Origin: an uncultured bacterium
Lineage (GTDB): Bacteria; Cyanobacteriota; Vampirovibrionia; Gastranaerophilales; Gastranaerophilaceae
Direction: 5' to 3'
Length of the DNA: 64,000 nucleotides
Assembly (NCBI GenBank): GCA_905216055.1
Contig: CAJMSH010000007.1
Location: 1 to 64,000, forward strand
Made by a program: the position numbers and the translations under genes. Under the pieces are notes generated by a model that saw nothing but the letters and a program-made list of their open reading frames with translations, was not told the DNA's origin and did not search any database. This document shows, in pieces, positions 25,611-34,136 of the stretch; position 1 is the first letter of the stretch; each line of letters starts with the position of its first letter.

Positions 25611-26961
25611 AGATTTGATATTAGAAACAATAAATATGATAAAGCTGTATAACCTTGATATCAGAACGGTTACATTAGCTTTGAGTTTGCGTGATTGTGT
25701 TGATAGTGATGTAAATGTTGTGTGTGATAATATTTACAATAAAATTTTGCATTATTCCAAGCATCTTGTAGAATACGCAAATGAGTTTGAGAATGATTAT
25801 TCAATTCCGATTGTGAATAAAAGAATTGCTGTGACACCTATATCTCTTGTAGGGGAAGGTTGTAAAAATCCTGATTATGTAAAGATTGCCAAAACTCTTG
25901 ATAAAGCTGCAAAAGCTGCAGGGGTTAACTTTATCGGAGGCTTTTCTGCTCTTGTAGAAAAAGGAATGACAAAAGGCGATAAGCTTCTTATAGAGAGTAT
26001 TCCTGAAGCTTTGGCAGAAACCGAATTTGTATGTTCTTCTGTAAATGTGGCTTCATCAAAGGCAGGCATTAATATGGATGCTGTTTTGAAAATGGCAGAA
26101 ACTGTTAAAAAAGCTGCAGAACTTACAAAAGACAAAGATGGTCTTGGAGCTGCAAAATTGGTTGTATTTTGTAATTCTCCTGGTGATAATCCGTTTATGG
26201 CAGGAGCTTTTTGCGGAGTTGGAGAACCTGAATGTGCATTGAATGTTGGTGTTTCAGGTCCTGGAGTTGTTAGAGCAGCTATTGAATCTCTTGATAAAAA
26301 TGCAGATTTTAGTGAATTATCCAATAAAATTAAGCAAATTGCTTATAAAATAACGACAACAGGTGAATTGGTCGGTCGTAAGTTGGCTGCAAAATTAAAT
26401 ATTCCGTTTGGGGTAATAGATTTATCTTTAGCACCGACTCCTGCGGTTGGAGATAGTGTCGCAGGTATTTTTCAGGCTATGGGATTGGAACATGCAGGTG
26501 CGCACGGAACAACTGCTGCGCTTGCAATGTTGAATGATGCTGTTAAAAAAGGCGGTATTATGGCAAGCTCTCATGTTGGGGGGTTGTCAGGAGCATTTAT
26601 TCCTGTTTCTGAAGATGCAGGGATGATTGAAGCTACTTCAAAAGGATATTTAACTTTTGACAAACTTGAGGCTATGACATCTGTTTGTTCAGTTGGGCTT
26701 GATATGATTGCAATTCCTGGAAACACCCCTGTAGAAACAATTGCGGGAATTATCGCTGATGAAATGGCTATCGGAATGATTAACAAAAAGACAACTGCTG
26801 TTAGAATTATTCCAGTTGTGGGAAAGAATATAGGAGATGAAGTTATATATGGAGGATTGTTGGGGCAAGCCCCAGTGATAGCTGTTAATAAATTATCATC
26901 AAAGAATTTTATTCAAAGGGGAGGAAGAATTCCTGCTCCTATTCATAGTTTAAATAATTAA
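25600..26961 (+). CDS. PFL family protein (UPF0210/DUF711)
   Basis: A 453-residue cytoplasmic protein matching the UPF0210 family from end to end: the LDIRTVTLALSLRDCVD opening, the KRIAVTPISLVGEGC segment, the glycine-rich GVGEPECALNVGVSGPG segment and the GLDMIAIPGNTP segment. Members are widespread in anaerobes and resemble the pyruvate-formate-lyase fold in databases, but their reaction is unknown; I see no glycyl-radical motif near the C terminus. Its ATG lies inside the end of the ZorB-like gene (11-bp overlap), which implies translational coupling and makes the three genes one operon. Confidence 0.9.
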   Translation: MINEDLILETINMIKLYNLDIRTVTLALSLRDCVDSDVNVVCDNIYNKILHYSKHLVEYANEFENDYSIPIVNKRIAVTPISLVGEGCKNPDYVKIAKTLDKAAKAAGVNFIGGFSALVEKGMTKGDKLLIESIPEALAETEFVCSSVNVASSKAGINMDAVLKMAETVKKAAELTKDKDGLGAAKLVVFCNSPGDNPFMAGAFCGVGEPECALNVGVSGPGVVRAAIESLDKNADFSELSNKIKQIAYKITTTGELVGRKLAAKLNIPFGVIDLSLAPTPAVGDSVAGIFQAMGLEHAGAHGTTAALAMLNDAVKKGGIMASSHVGGLSGAFIPVSEDAGMIEATSKGYLTFDKLEAMTSVCSVGLDMIAIPGNTPVETIAGIIADEMAIGMINKKTTAVRIIPVVGKNIGDEVIYGGLLGQAPVIAVNKLSSKNFIQRGGRIPAPIHSLNN

Positions 26962-26990
26962 TATAGAAAGATGAAAAAATCGGAGTTATA

Positions 26991-27473
26991 ATGCCGGAAT
27001 CAATACGAGTATTTGAAAATAGTTTAAGAGATTATTTGTTGGATGTCCAGACAGATTCTTATAATACTCAGGGAAAAATTCAACATAAATATAATAACCT
27101 GAAAGTTTATATGGATCCTAAGAGAAAATCTATTCCTCATTTTTGGGTTTCCGCAAACATATCTGCTGTATGTTACCAGATTGATCCGTTGGAAAAACTT
27201 GATGGCAGTATGGGCTCTGATGAAAGATTTATTCAAATGTGGGCAGGGCGCTCTAATATTAATGGTGAATTAAAAAAACATTGGGTTTATATTACAAAAT
27301 CTAATGAAATATTAACGCAACAGGTTCAAAATGAAAAGAAAACTGAAGAAAATTTGGAAATATCAAAGGCTGAATTAAAAGAGGCTGCGGAAGCGATTAC
27401 AGGTTCTGGTGTAAGACGTCATTTAAAAGCTTTTGATGCAAGATTGAGGATGCGAAGATGGCGAAAACATTAA
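26991..27473 (+). CDS. Uncharacterised protein, paralogue A
   Basis: A 160-residue cytoplasmic protein of unknown function. It shares a core with the next protein: YNNLKVYMDP near residue 34, then a beta-like stretch, then EKLDGSMGSDERFIQMW near residue 70 (YNNLKLTMDP and EKVNGSLGPDERYVLKW in the neighbour). A Lys/Glu-rich tail of about 50 residues (KAELKEAAEAI, RLRMRRWRKH) is unique to this copy. CGGAG precedes the ATG, 29 bp after the PFL gene, so it is probably in the same operon. Tandem duplication in an operon suggests the two act as a heteromer, but this is inference. Confidence 0.75.
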   Translation: MPESIRVFENSLRDYLLDVQTDSYNTQGKIQHKYNNLKVYMDPKRKSIPHFWVSANISAVCYQIDPLEKLDGSMGSDERFIQMWAGRSNINGELKKHWVYITKSNEILTQQVQNEKKTEENLEISKAELKEAAEAITGSGVRRHLKAFDARLRMRRWRKH

Positions 27474-27784
27474 ATGAACTTGCAGGTGATTTAAAAGAAG
27501 CGATTATAGATGCACAATCTGATGCTCATAATAAGAGTAATATGAATGCAGCAAGGTATAACAACCTTAAATTAACTATGGATCCGCAAGCAAGTGCAAA
27601 TCCTGAAGTTGTAATAAGTTTGGCGATGTCAGAAGCTACATTTAATATAAAAACCGGAGAAAAGGTTAATGGCAGCTTGGGGCCTGATGAAAGATATGTT
27701 TTGAAATGGTTAGGGAAAACAAATACCCTCCCTGCATTGAATGAATGTTGGCTTGAAATTTCTAAAAAAAGTAATGAAAAATAA
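27458..27784 (+). CDS. Uncharacterised protein, paralogue B
   Basis: A 108-residue protein, a clear paralogue of the preceding gene: 30-residue helical head (LAGDLKEAIIDAQSDAHNKS), then YNNLKLTMDP, then GSLGPDERYVLKWLGKTN. It lacks the basic tail of paralogue A and corresponds to the shared core only. Its ATG overlaps the end of paralogue A by 16 bp, and GAGGATGCGAAG just before it can serve as a ribosome-binding site, so the pair is translationally coupled. It ends 5 bp before the convergent uvrC stop. Confidence 0.75.
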   Translation: MAKTLNELAGDLKEAIIDAQSDAHNKSNMNAARYNNLKLTMDPQASANPEVVISLAMSEATFNIKTGEKVNGSLGPDERYVLKWLGKTNTLPALNECWLEISKKSNEK

Positions 27785-27789
27785 TTTAT

Positions 27790-29451
27790 TTATTTTTTCT
27801 CAATCATTGATTTTGAACGCAGTTGTCTGTGATAAGTTATTGCAAACCTGTGTGCTTCATCACGTATTCTTTGGAATAAAAACAGAGCACTTGAATTTCT
27901 TGGTAATATAACAGGTTCTGATTGTTTTGGCAGGAATACTTCTTCGTGTTTTTTGGCTAAACTTACAACGTCTATTCCTGTAACTCCAAGGCCTTCAATT
28001 ATTTCCATAACGCTTGATAATTGACCTTTACCGCCATCGATTATCATTAAATCAGGTTTTGCCCATTTTTCTTCGCCAAGATGCGATAAACGTCTTGTTA
28101 AAACTTCTTTCATTGATAGAAAATCATCCGGTTTCCCTTCCGTCATTTTAACTTTAAATTTTCTGTATTCGGATTTTTTTGGCAAGCCGTTAATGAATGT
28201 TACCATTGAGGCAACGGTATTTGTACCTTGAATATGCGAAATATCGTAGCATTCCATACGGTAAGGAAAATTTTTGAGATGAAGTTTTTCTGCGAGGTAA
28301 GAACCTATTTCGTTGAAATCATCTCGGATTTTAGACATTTTTTTAATTTTTGCATTATCAAGAAGAACTTTAGCATTTTTATCTGCAAGCATTTGCAATT
28401 CTTTTCCTTGTGTTGATTTGCCGTAGCTTATTTTAACTTTTTTATGTGCCAAAATCTCAAGCCATTCTTCATATAATGCTTTTTCACCTATTGCTTCAAG
28501 CTCGTTAGATACAATTCTATCAGGATATTCAAGTTTTAGTGTGGTGTAATATTCTTTGAAGAATGTCGCAAAAAATTCGGTTCTGTCTTCTTCTTCAACT
28601 TCGTATGTAAAATCTTTTTTATCTATTAATCTGCCTTCTCTAATCATTAAAATGACGATTGCAAAAATTCCGTCATCTGCCATTAGAGATATAATATCTT
28701 CGTTTAATTTTGTATTTTCGTATACAACTTTTTGTTTTTCAAGAGTTTTGGCAAGGTCATTGTAGCTATCACGAAGCTTTGCAGCTTTTTCAAATTGAAG
28801 CGTATCAGAATATTTCTGCATTTGTTCTTTTATTTGCTTCATCAATTCTGATTGTTTTCCTGACAGGAACAATTCAGCCTGTTTGACGATTGCCTTGTAT
28901 TCATCAGGGGTAACTTTGTTTTGGCAGGGTGCCATACATCTTCCTATATGGTAATAAAGGCATGGTCTATCTTTAAATTTTGGGGTTTTGCATTGTTTTA
29001 GCGGAAAGATTTTTTTTAGAAAGTCAAGTGTTGCGTGCATTGCACGAATATCTGTATAAGGACCGTAATATTTCCCTTTTTCCGGATTCATGTTTTTCTT
29101 GCGCACAATCGTAATTCTTGGGAAATCTTCATCTGTGATTAAAAAATATGGATATTTTTTATCATCTTTGAGTAAGATGTTGTATTTTGGTTTGTATTTT
29201 TTTATTAAATGGCTTTCAAGAATTAGGGCTTCAACTTCTGTGTTTGTAATTATGTATTCTAATTTTTCAATTTGAGAAACAAGCACATTGACTTTAACAC
29301 TGTCGTGTTTCCTGTTAAAATAGCTCATTACACGGCGTTTTAAAATTTTTGCTTTGCCGACATAAATTACTTCCCCGTCTTTGTCATAGTATATGTAACA
29401 ACCGGGTAAAGATGGCAGAAGTTTTAAAGTCTGTTTTAATTCCTCATTCAT
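27790..29451 (-). CDS. uvrC: UvrABC nuclease subunit C, lacking the C-terminal HhH domain
   Basis: Makes both incisions in nucleotide excision repair. Order of parts in 553 residues: GIY-YIG nuclease (LPGCYIYYDKDGEVIYVGKA at 13-32), the Cys-containing linker (CLYYHIGRCMAPC, about 160-175), a UVR motif near 205-235, and the RNase H-like endonuclease ending in FQRIRDEAHRFAITYHRQLR. The protein stops a few residues later, where UvrC normally continues about 55 residues into a tandem helix-hairpin-helix DNA-binding domain. No remnant follows, because the next gene's stop is 5 bp away. The start is fixed by a TGC-TATAAT box 7 nt upstream. Confidence 0.93.
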   Translation of the reverse strand: MNEELKQTLKLLPSLPGCYIYYDKDGEVIYVGKAKILKRRVMSYFNRKHDSVKVNVLVSQIEKLEYIITNTEVEALILESHLIKKYKPKYNILLKDDKKYPYFLITDEDFPRITIVRKKNMNPEKGKYYGPYTDIRAMHATLDFLKKIFPLKQCKTPKFKDRPCLYYHIGRCMAPCQNKVTPDEYKAIVKQAELFLSGKQSELMKQIKEQMQKYSDTLQFEKAAKLRDSYNDLAKTLEKQKVVYENTKLNEDIISLMADDGIFAIVILMIREGRLIDKKDFTYEVEEEDRTEFFATFFKEYYTTLKLEYPDRIVSNELEAIGEKALYEEWLEILAHKKVKISYGKSTQGKELQMLADKNAKVLLDNAKIKKMSKIRDDFNEIGSYLAEKLHLKNFPYRMECYDISHIQGTNTVASMVTFINGLPKKSEYRKFKVKMTEGKPDDFLSMKEVLTRRLSHLGEEKWAKPDLMIIDGGKGQLSSVMEIIEGLGVTGIDVVSLAKKHEEVFLPKQSEPVILPRNSSALFLFQRIRDEAHRFAITYHRQLRSKSMIEKK

Positions 29452-29458
29452 AAATATT

Positions 29459-29467
29459 ATTATAGCA
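29459..29467 (-). promoter_or_regulatory. Extended -10 box, leaderless start of uvrC
   Basis: Minus strand TGC-TATAAT ends 7 nt before the ATG at 29451. Confidence 0.65.
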
Positions 29468-29485
29468 TATATTATTCAGTCGGGA

Positions 29486-29514
29486 TTGAAAATTTAAAAT
29501 GCGTAATCTATAAT
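29486..29514 (+). promoter_or_regulatory. Promoter of the small secreted protein, near-leaderless
   Basis: TTGAAA (29486-29491), 17-nt spacer, TATAAT (29509-29514). The ATG is only 10 nt past the box, giving a leader of about 4 nt. Divergent from the uvrC promoter. Confidence 0.7.
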
Positions 29515-29524
29515 ATTTATAGAT

Positions 29525-29938
29525 ATGACAGTTGGATTAAGAAAACTTATATTGTTAATAGGATTTGTAGCATTCTCTGCAATGTGTGTGGAGGCACATG
29601 GAGTTCGCCCTCAATGGACTGATTTTTGCCCAAGGGGATTAGAAACTGCTGAATATAAAGAAATTCAACAGTTTTGGCCGGATGGAACAAAATCTACGCA
29701 AGCGATTTACAATTATTGGGCTGAAAGAAGAAAAGAATTTGAAAAAGATTTAGCTAAATGTGATTCATTGGATGCAGAAAGCAATAACAGTTGTTATGTA
29801 TTGTTAAAAGAACGTCAGTTATTTTTTAATGAACAGTACCAAAGAGAAATTCAGCAAAAACAGATTTCAAACCAGGTTTGGCGTGATATACATGACAAAG
29901 GTTCAAGCCCTATTATGATAAATATTTTTTCAAGATAA
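29525..29938 (+). CDS. Small exported protein of unknown function
   Basis: A 137-residue protein with a typical signal peptide (about residues 1-24, LRKLILLIGFVAFSAMCVEA) and a mature part rich in Glu, Gln and aromatic residues, with four cysteines: one in the signal peptide and three in the mature part (FCPRG, KCDSLD, NSCYVL). A helical stretch (ERRKEFEKDLAKC) is apparent. No family is recognised; the product is probably periplasmic. The gene is convergent with the OmpH-like gene, 4 bp between stops, and divergent from uvrC. Confidence 0.75.
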   Translation: MTVGLRKLILLIGFVAFSAMCVEAHGVRPQWTDFCPRGLETAEYKEIQQFWPDGTKSTQAIYNYWAERRKEFEKDLAKCDSLDAESNNSCYVLLKERQLFFNEQYQREIQQKQISNQVWRDIHDKGSSPIMINIFSR

Positions 29939-29942
29939 TATT

Positions 29943-30410
29943 TTATTTAATAATTGTTGCAACCTGATCTGTAATATCATCTCCGCCAAATAATATTAAA
30001 TTCTTAGGTAAAACCATGTTGTAATGCATTGAACGTGCTTTTTCTACAACTGCTGTTTTGATTTTGTCATCTATTGCTGTCAATTTTTTATTGTATGATT
30101 CATCAAGCGCGAGTTTTTGACTGTTGATTTCATTTCTGTATTTTTCTTCAATTTGTGCAATTTTTTTTGGATCTTTTTCTTTAGAAATTTCTGCTCTTGC
30201 CTTGTTTATTGTTGATTGCATATTTTGCATTTGTTTTTCCTGATCAAGTTTTAGGGCTTTAATTTCTGAGGAATTTGAAACAATTTGATGTATATCAACA
30301 ACTGCAATTTTGTATTCGGGAGATGAGTGCGAAGCTGCAATACTGTTTATGGAATAACCTCCGATGAATGCTGCTATAACAATAAATGTAGCCAAAAAAT
30401 TTTTCTTCAT
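29943..30410 (-). CDS. OmpH/Skp-family periplasmic protein
   Basis: A 155-residue protein with a signal peptide (FLATFIVIAAFIGGYSI, cleavage near residue 26), the short beta strand KIAVVDIHQIVSNS that opens OmpH/Skp proteins, and a long Lys/Glu/Gln-rich helical hairpin (about 50-130) forming the chaperone 'tentacles'. The C terminus returns to beta structure. Skp-type chaperones hold unfolded outer-membrane proteins in the periplasm, in keeping with a double-membrane envelope. An AAAGGA site precedes the ATG, so this gene has a conventional leader. Confidence 0.82.
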   Translation of the reverse strand: MKKNFLATFIVIAAFIGGYSINSIAASHSSPEYKIAVVDIHQIVSNSSEIKALKLDQEKQMQNMQSTINKARAEISKEKDPKKIAQIEEKYRNEINSQKLALDESYNKKLTAIDDKIKTAVVEKARSMHYNMVLPKNLILFGGDDITDQVATIIK

Positions 30411-30585
30411 ATTCGTAAATCCTTTCTTATCAAATATAAGATTAGGATAAATAATAAAATTTTTAATTGGTTACTTGGATTAATTTTATTTTTTTTGTAT
30501 GATAATTTTGCGAGTACATGAAAACTCGGGTTATATAAGGGGAAAATACTTTCTCGTTTATTTAAACCGAAAAAGGAGAGAAAAT

Positions 30586-31788
30586 ATGAAAAAATCAATT
30601 AACGATTTAGGTGACGTTAAAGGAAAACGTGCTCTTGTCAGAGTTGATGTAAACGTACCTTTAGACGAAAACCACAATGTAACAGATGACACAAGAATTC
30701 AAGCTATTGTTCCTACAATTAAAGCTTTGAAAGAAAAAGGAGCTAAAATTATTCTTATGGCTCACTTAGGCAGACCAAAAGGAGAATGGAAACCTGAATT
30801 CTCATTAGAACCTGTTGCAAAATATATGTCAAAAGTTTTGGGTGAAGACGTATTGTTCGTAAAATCACCTGTTGGTGAAGGTGCTGATAAAGAATTAGCA
30901 AACTTAAAAGACGGTCAAGTAGCATTGTTGGAAAACATTCGTTTCTACAAAGCTGAAGAAGCAAAAGATGATGATATGACTTTTGCTGAAGAACTTGCAA
31001 AATTAGGTGATTTCTATGTAAACGATGCATTCGGTGCAGCTCACAGAAAACACACTTCAACTGCAAAAGTTGCTCATATTTTGAAACCGGCAGTTGCAGG
31101 TCTTTTGATGGAAAAAGAAATCAGATGCTTGTCACAAGCTCTTGATAATCCTACAAGACCATTCACAGCTGTTGTTGGCGGTGCAAAAGTTTCTTCTAAA
31201 ATCGGTGTTTTAGAAAACTTAATCGACAAAGTTGATAATATGATTATCGGTGGCGGTATGGCTTATACATTTGTAAAAGCTAACGGCGGTAAAATTGGTA
31301 ACTCTATTTGTGAAGATGATCAAATGGAAGTTGCAAAAGCTATCGAAAAGAAAGCTAAAGATAAAGGTGTAAAAATTGTTATGGCAACTGATGTATTAGC
31401 TGCAGATGATTTTTCTGGCAACGGTACAAACAAAGTTGTTCCTATCAATGAAATTCCTGACGGATTTGAAGGCGTTGATGCAGGCCCTGAAAGCCAAAAA
31501 GCTTTTGCTGAAGTAATCAAAAATTCAAAAACTATTTTGATGAACGGACCTGTTGGCGCATTTGAAAATCCTAAATTCGCTGAAGGTACAAAAGCTGTAT
31601 TGCAAGCAATTGTAGATGCAACTAAAAATGGTGCTGTATCTGTAATTGGTGGTGGTGATTCTGTTTCTGCTGCTAAAAAATACTTTAAGGCAGAAGATTT
31701 CACTCACGTATCAACAGGTGGCGGTGCTTCTCTTGAATTTATCGAAGGTAAAGTATTGCCGGGCGTTGCTGCTTTAGATGAAAAATAA
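30586..31788 (+). CDS. pgk: Phosphoglycerate kinase
   Basis: Makes ATP from 1,3-bisphosphoglycerate in glycolysis. The 400-residue protein shows the full family pattern: RVDVNVPLDENHNVTDDTRI near residue 20, the HLGRPKG substrate loop near 60, NDAFGAAHRKH near 160, and the C-terminal nucleotide loop with VIGGGDSVSAAKK and HVSTGGGASLEF. The ATG at 30586 has AAAAAGGAG ahead; in-frame upstream codons have no such site and would extend past the conserved start. The leader is long, with a small CGAGT/ACTCG hairpin near 30511-30528. A strong terminator follows. Confidence 0.96.
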   Translation: MKKSINDLGDVKGKRALVRVDVNVPLDENHNVTDDTRIQAIVPTIKALKEKGAKIILMAHLGRPKGEWKPEFSLEPVAKYMSKVLGEDVLFVKSPVGEGADKELANLKDGQVALLENIRFYKAEEAKDDDMTFAEELAKLGDFYVNDAFGAAHRKHTSTAKVAHILKPAVAGLLMEKEIRCLSQALDNPTRPFTAVVGGAKVSSKIGVLENLIDKVDNMIIGGGMAYTFVKANGGKIGNSICEDDQMEVAKAIEKKAKDKGVKIVMATDVLAADDFSGNGTNKVVPINEIPDGFEGVDAGPESQKAFAEVIKNSKTILMNGPVGAFENPKFAEGTKAVLQAIVDATKNGAVSVIGGGDSVSAAKKYFKAEDFTHVSTGGGASLEFIEGKVLPGVAALDEK

Positions 31789-31806
31789 GCACATAAAAAT
31801 ATATAG

Positions 31807-31838
31807 AAAAGCTCTCTGTTTTGCAGAGAGCTTTTTTT
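31807..31838 (+). terminator. Intrinsic terminator after pgk
   Basis: Perfect stem GCTCTCTG / CAGAGAGC (31811-31831), preceded by AAAA and followed by TTTTTTT. Confidence 0.92.
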
Positions 31839-31839
31839 G

Positions 31840-31848
31840 TGCTAAAAT
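31840..31848 (+). promoter_or_regulatory. Extended -10 box of the UDP-sugar gene
   Basis: TGC-TAAAAT begins immediately after the pgk terminator T run; the leader of about 20 nt carries AGAGGG before the ATG at 31875. Confidence 0.5.
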
Positions 31849-31874
31849 TCAATCATATAAAAAAAGAGGGCATT

Positions 31875-32804
31875 ATGAAAAATATATTGGTAACAGGCGG
31901 AGCAGGATTTATTGGTTCACATTTATGTGAAAAACTGTTAGAACAAGGTAATCATATACTTTGTCTTGATAACTTTTTTACGGGTTCAAGAAAAAATGTT
32001 GAACATTTAATGGATAATAAAGAATTTGAACTTATAAGACATGATATTATTGAACCTATTATTTTGGAAGTTGATCAGATTTACAATTTGGCTTGTCCTG
32101 CAAGTCCTATTCATTATCAACATAATGCTATTAAAACGATTAAGACAAACGTTTTAGGTGTTACAAATATGCTTGATTTGGCAGATGAAACAAAGTCAAG
32201 AATTTTGCAGGCATCTACAAGCGAGGTTTACGGTGATCCGATTGTTCATCCTCAAAAAGAATCTTATTGGGGAAATGTTAATCCGATTGGGGTAAGAAGT
32301 TGTTATGATGAGGGCAAACGTGTTGCAGAAGCTTTGATGATGGATTATCACAGACAGCATAATGTTGATATAAGAATTATCAGAATATTTAACACTTATG
32401 GCCCGAGAATGGCTCAAAATGACGGTCGTGTCGTTTCTAACTTTATAATTCAAGCTTTGAAAAACGAAGACATTACAATATATGGTGACGGTTCTCAAAC
32501 ACGTTCTTTCTGTTATGTCGACGATTTGGTTCGCGGAATGATTACGCTAATGAATACGGAAGATTTTATGGGACCTGTAAATGTTGGAAATGACGGGGAA
32601 TATACGATTTTAGAATTGGCTAAAATGATTATAGAACTTGCAAATTCAAAATCTAAAATTGTATTTAAACCGTTACCGTCAGATGATCCTACTCAGCGCA
32701 GACCTGACTTGACTTTGGCAAAAGAAAAACTTGGTTATGAGCCGACAATTCATGTTCGTGACGGTTTGATGAAAACGATTGAATATTTTGAAAAAGTAAT
32801 ATAA
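31875..32804 (+). CDS. UDP-glucuronate decarboxylase (UDP-xylose synthase type)
   Basis: A 309-residue short-chain dehydrogenase of the extended, NAD-binding epimerase group. The N terminus has TGGAGFIGSHLCEKLL (Rossmann motif). The active site shows Thr/Ser in QASTSEVYG and the YxxxK pair in SCYDEGKRVAE. The segments LACPASPIHYQ, FNTYGPRM and GDGSQTRSFCYVDDLVRG are those of UXS enzymes, which turn UDP-glucuronate into UDP-xylose for surface polysaccharides; a related epimerase cannot be fully excluded. The ATG is preceded by AGAGGG. It is flanked on both sides by terminators and stands alone. Confidence 0.88.
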   Translation: MKNILVTGGAGFIGSHLCEKLLEQGNHILCLDNFFTGSRKNVEHLMDNKEFELIRHDIIEPIILEVDQIYNLACPASPIHYQHNAIKTIKTNVLGVTNMLDLADETKSRILQASTSEVYGDPIVHPQKESYWGNVNPIGVRSCYDEGKRVAEALMMDYHRQHNVDIRIIRIFNTYGPRMAQNDGRVVSNFIIQALKNEDITIYGDGSQTRSFCYVDDLVRGMITLMNTEDFMGPVNVGNDGEYTILELAKMIIELANSKSKIVFKPLPSDDPTQRRPDLTLAKEKLGYEPTIHVRDGLMKTIEYFEKVI

Positions 32805-32830
32805 AAAAGTCTGAATATTCAGACTTTTTT
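32803..32830 (+). terminator. Intrinsic terminator after the UDP-glucuronate decarboxylase gene
   Basis: Perfect palindrome AAGTCTGAA / TTCAGACTT followed by a T run, a few bases past the stop codon. Confidence 0.88.
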
Positions 32831-32854
32831 TCTGGTAAAAATGTAAAATAGTCC

Positions 32855-32883
32855 TTGCAATTGTGCCTTTCATACTCTATAAT
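32855..32883 (+). promoter_or_regulatory. Promoter of the alcohol dehydrogenase gene
   Basis: TTGCAA (32855-32860), 17-nt spacer, TATAAT (32878-32883). The same TTGCAA-17-TATAAT arrangement drives acpP, suggesting the strong housekeeping class here. Confidence 0.75.
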
Positions 32884-32912
32884 ATGATTGAGTTAAGAAA
32901 GGAGAGTTTATT

Positions 32913-34121
32913 ATGTGGGAAAAGGATATTAACATTAACGATATTAAAGAAATTCGCACAAGAACTACTGTTTATTTTGGCGTTGGTGCAATTAAAAAAA
33001 TTGACGATATCGCTAAAGTTTTGAAAGATAAAGGTGTTGATAAAGTTATCGTAATGTCAGGTAAACATGCTTATAAAGCAACAGGTGCTTGGGATTACGT
33101 TGAAAAGGCTTTGAAAGACCATGGTATCGGATACGTAAATTATGCTGAAGTTACTCCAAACCCAAATACTCATCATGTTAATGATGCTGCAAAACTTGCA
33201 AAAGATTTTGGTGCAAAAGCTGTAATTTCAATCGGCGGCGGATCTCCGACAGATGCAGGTAAATCAGTTGCTATATTGCTTGAATATCCTGACAAGACTG
33301 CTGACGATATTTTTGATTTCACATTCACACCTGAAAAGGCTGCACCTATTGTATCAATTAACTTGACACACGGTACAGGTTCTGAAACTAACAGATTTGC
33401 TGTTGTAACAAATCTTGAAAAGAACTTTAAACCTGCAATCGCTTATGATTGTATTTATCCTATGTTTGCAATTGATGACCCTCAATTAATGACAAAATTG
33501 TCACCAAAACAAACAAGATACGTTTCAATTGATGCTGTAAACCACGTTGTTGAAGCTGCAACTTCTACTGTTGCTTCTCCATATTCAATTTCATTGGCTA
33601 TACAGGTTGTTCAATTGGTTGCAAAATACTTACCAAAAGCTATTGCAAATCCTGAAGATTTGGAAGCTCGTTATTATCTTGCTTACGCAGCTATGATGGG
33701 TGGTGTAAGCTTCGATAACGGTTTGTTACATTATACTCATGCTCTTGAACACCCATTGAGTGCAGTAAAACCTGAATTGGCTCACGGCTTAGGTTTGGCA
33801 ATCTTGTTACCTGCCGTAATTAAAACAATTTACAAAGACAGACCGCATGTTTTGGCTGAAATTTTGGCACCGATTGCACCGGGCTTGACAGGTGATCCTA
33901 GTGAAGCTGATAAGGCTGCTAAACTTGTTCAAGATTGGTTGTTCTCTGTTGATGTTAAAGAAAAACTTGCAGATGAAGGATTTACTGATGCTGATGTTGA
34001 AAAACTTACAAATCTTGTATTTACAACTCCTTCACTTAGCGGTTTGATTGACATTGCACCTTCCGGAAACAGCAGAGAAGTGGTTGAAGCTATTTATAGA
34101 AATTCAGTTAAACCTCTGTAA
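32913..34121 (+). CDS. Iron-containing alcohol dehydrogenase
   Basis: A 402-residue type III alcohol dehydrogenase, probably interconverting an aldehyde and an alcohol with NAD(P)H in fermentation. The cofactor loop SIGGGSPTDAGKSVA is near residue 107. Metal ligands lie in the conserved DAVNHVVEAA (Asp, His) and HYTHALEHPLS (His, His) segments. AAAGGAG precedes the ATG, and the upstream promoter is close to consensus, so expression is probably high. The substrate cannot be deduced. A terminator follows the stop codon. Confidence 0.92.
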   Translation: MWEKDININDIKEIRTRTTVYFGVGAIKKIDDIAKVLKDKGVDKVIVMSGKHAYKATGAWDYVEKALKDHGIGYVNYAEVTPNPNTHHVNDAAKLAKDFGAKAVISIGGGSPTDAGKSVAILLEYPDKTADDIFDFTFTPEKAAPIVSINLTHGTGSETNRFAVVTNLEKNFKPAIAYDCIYPMFAIDDPQLMTKLSPKQTRYVSIDAVNHVVEAATSTVASPYSISLAIQVVQLVAKYLPKAIANPEDLEARYYLAYAAMMGGVSFDNGLLHYTHALEHPLSAVKPELAHGLGLAILLPAVIKTIYKDRPHVLAEILAPIAPGLTGDPSEADKAAKLVQDWLFSVDVKEKLADEGFTDADVEKLTNLVFTTPSLSGLIDIAPSGNSREVVEAIYRNSVKPL

Positions 34122-34136
34122 AAATATATTAAAAAT

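Noticed and set aside
23946..27784. A complete Zorya anti-phage system
   Set aside because: Only the ZorA/ZorB-like motor pair is present; no ZorC, ZorD or ZorE is adjacent and the ZorA tail is missing, so it is described only as ZorAB-like.
27785..27792. A frameshift truncating uvrC
   Set aside because: The 8 bp around the stop codon hold no room for a lost (HhH)2 domain, since the end of paralogue B lies directly beyond.
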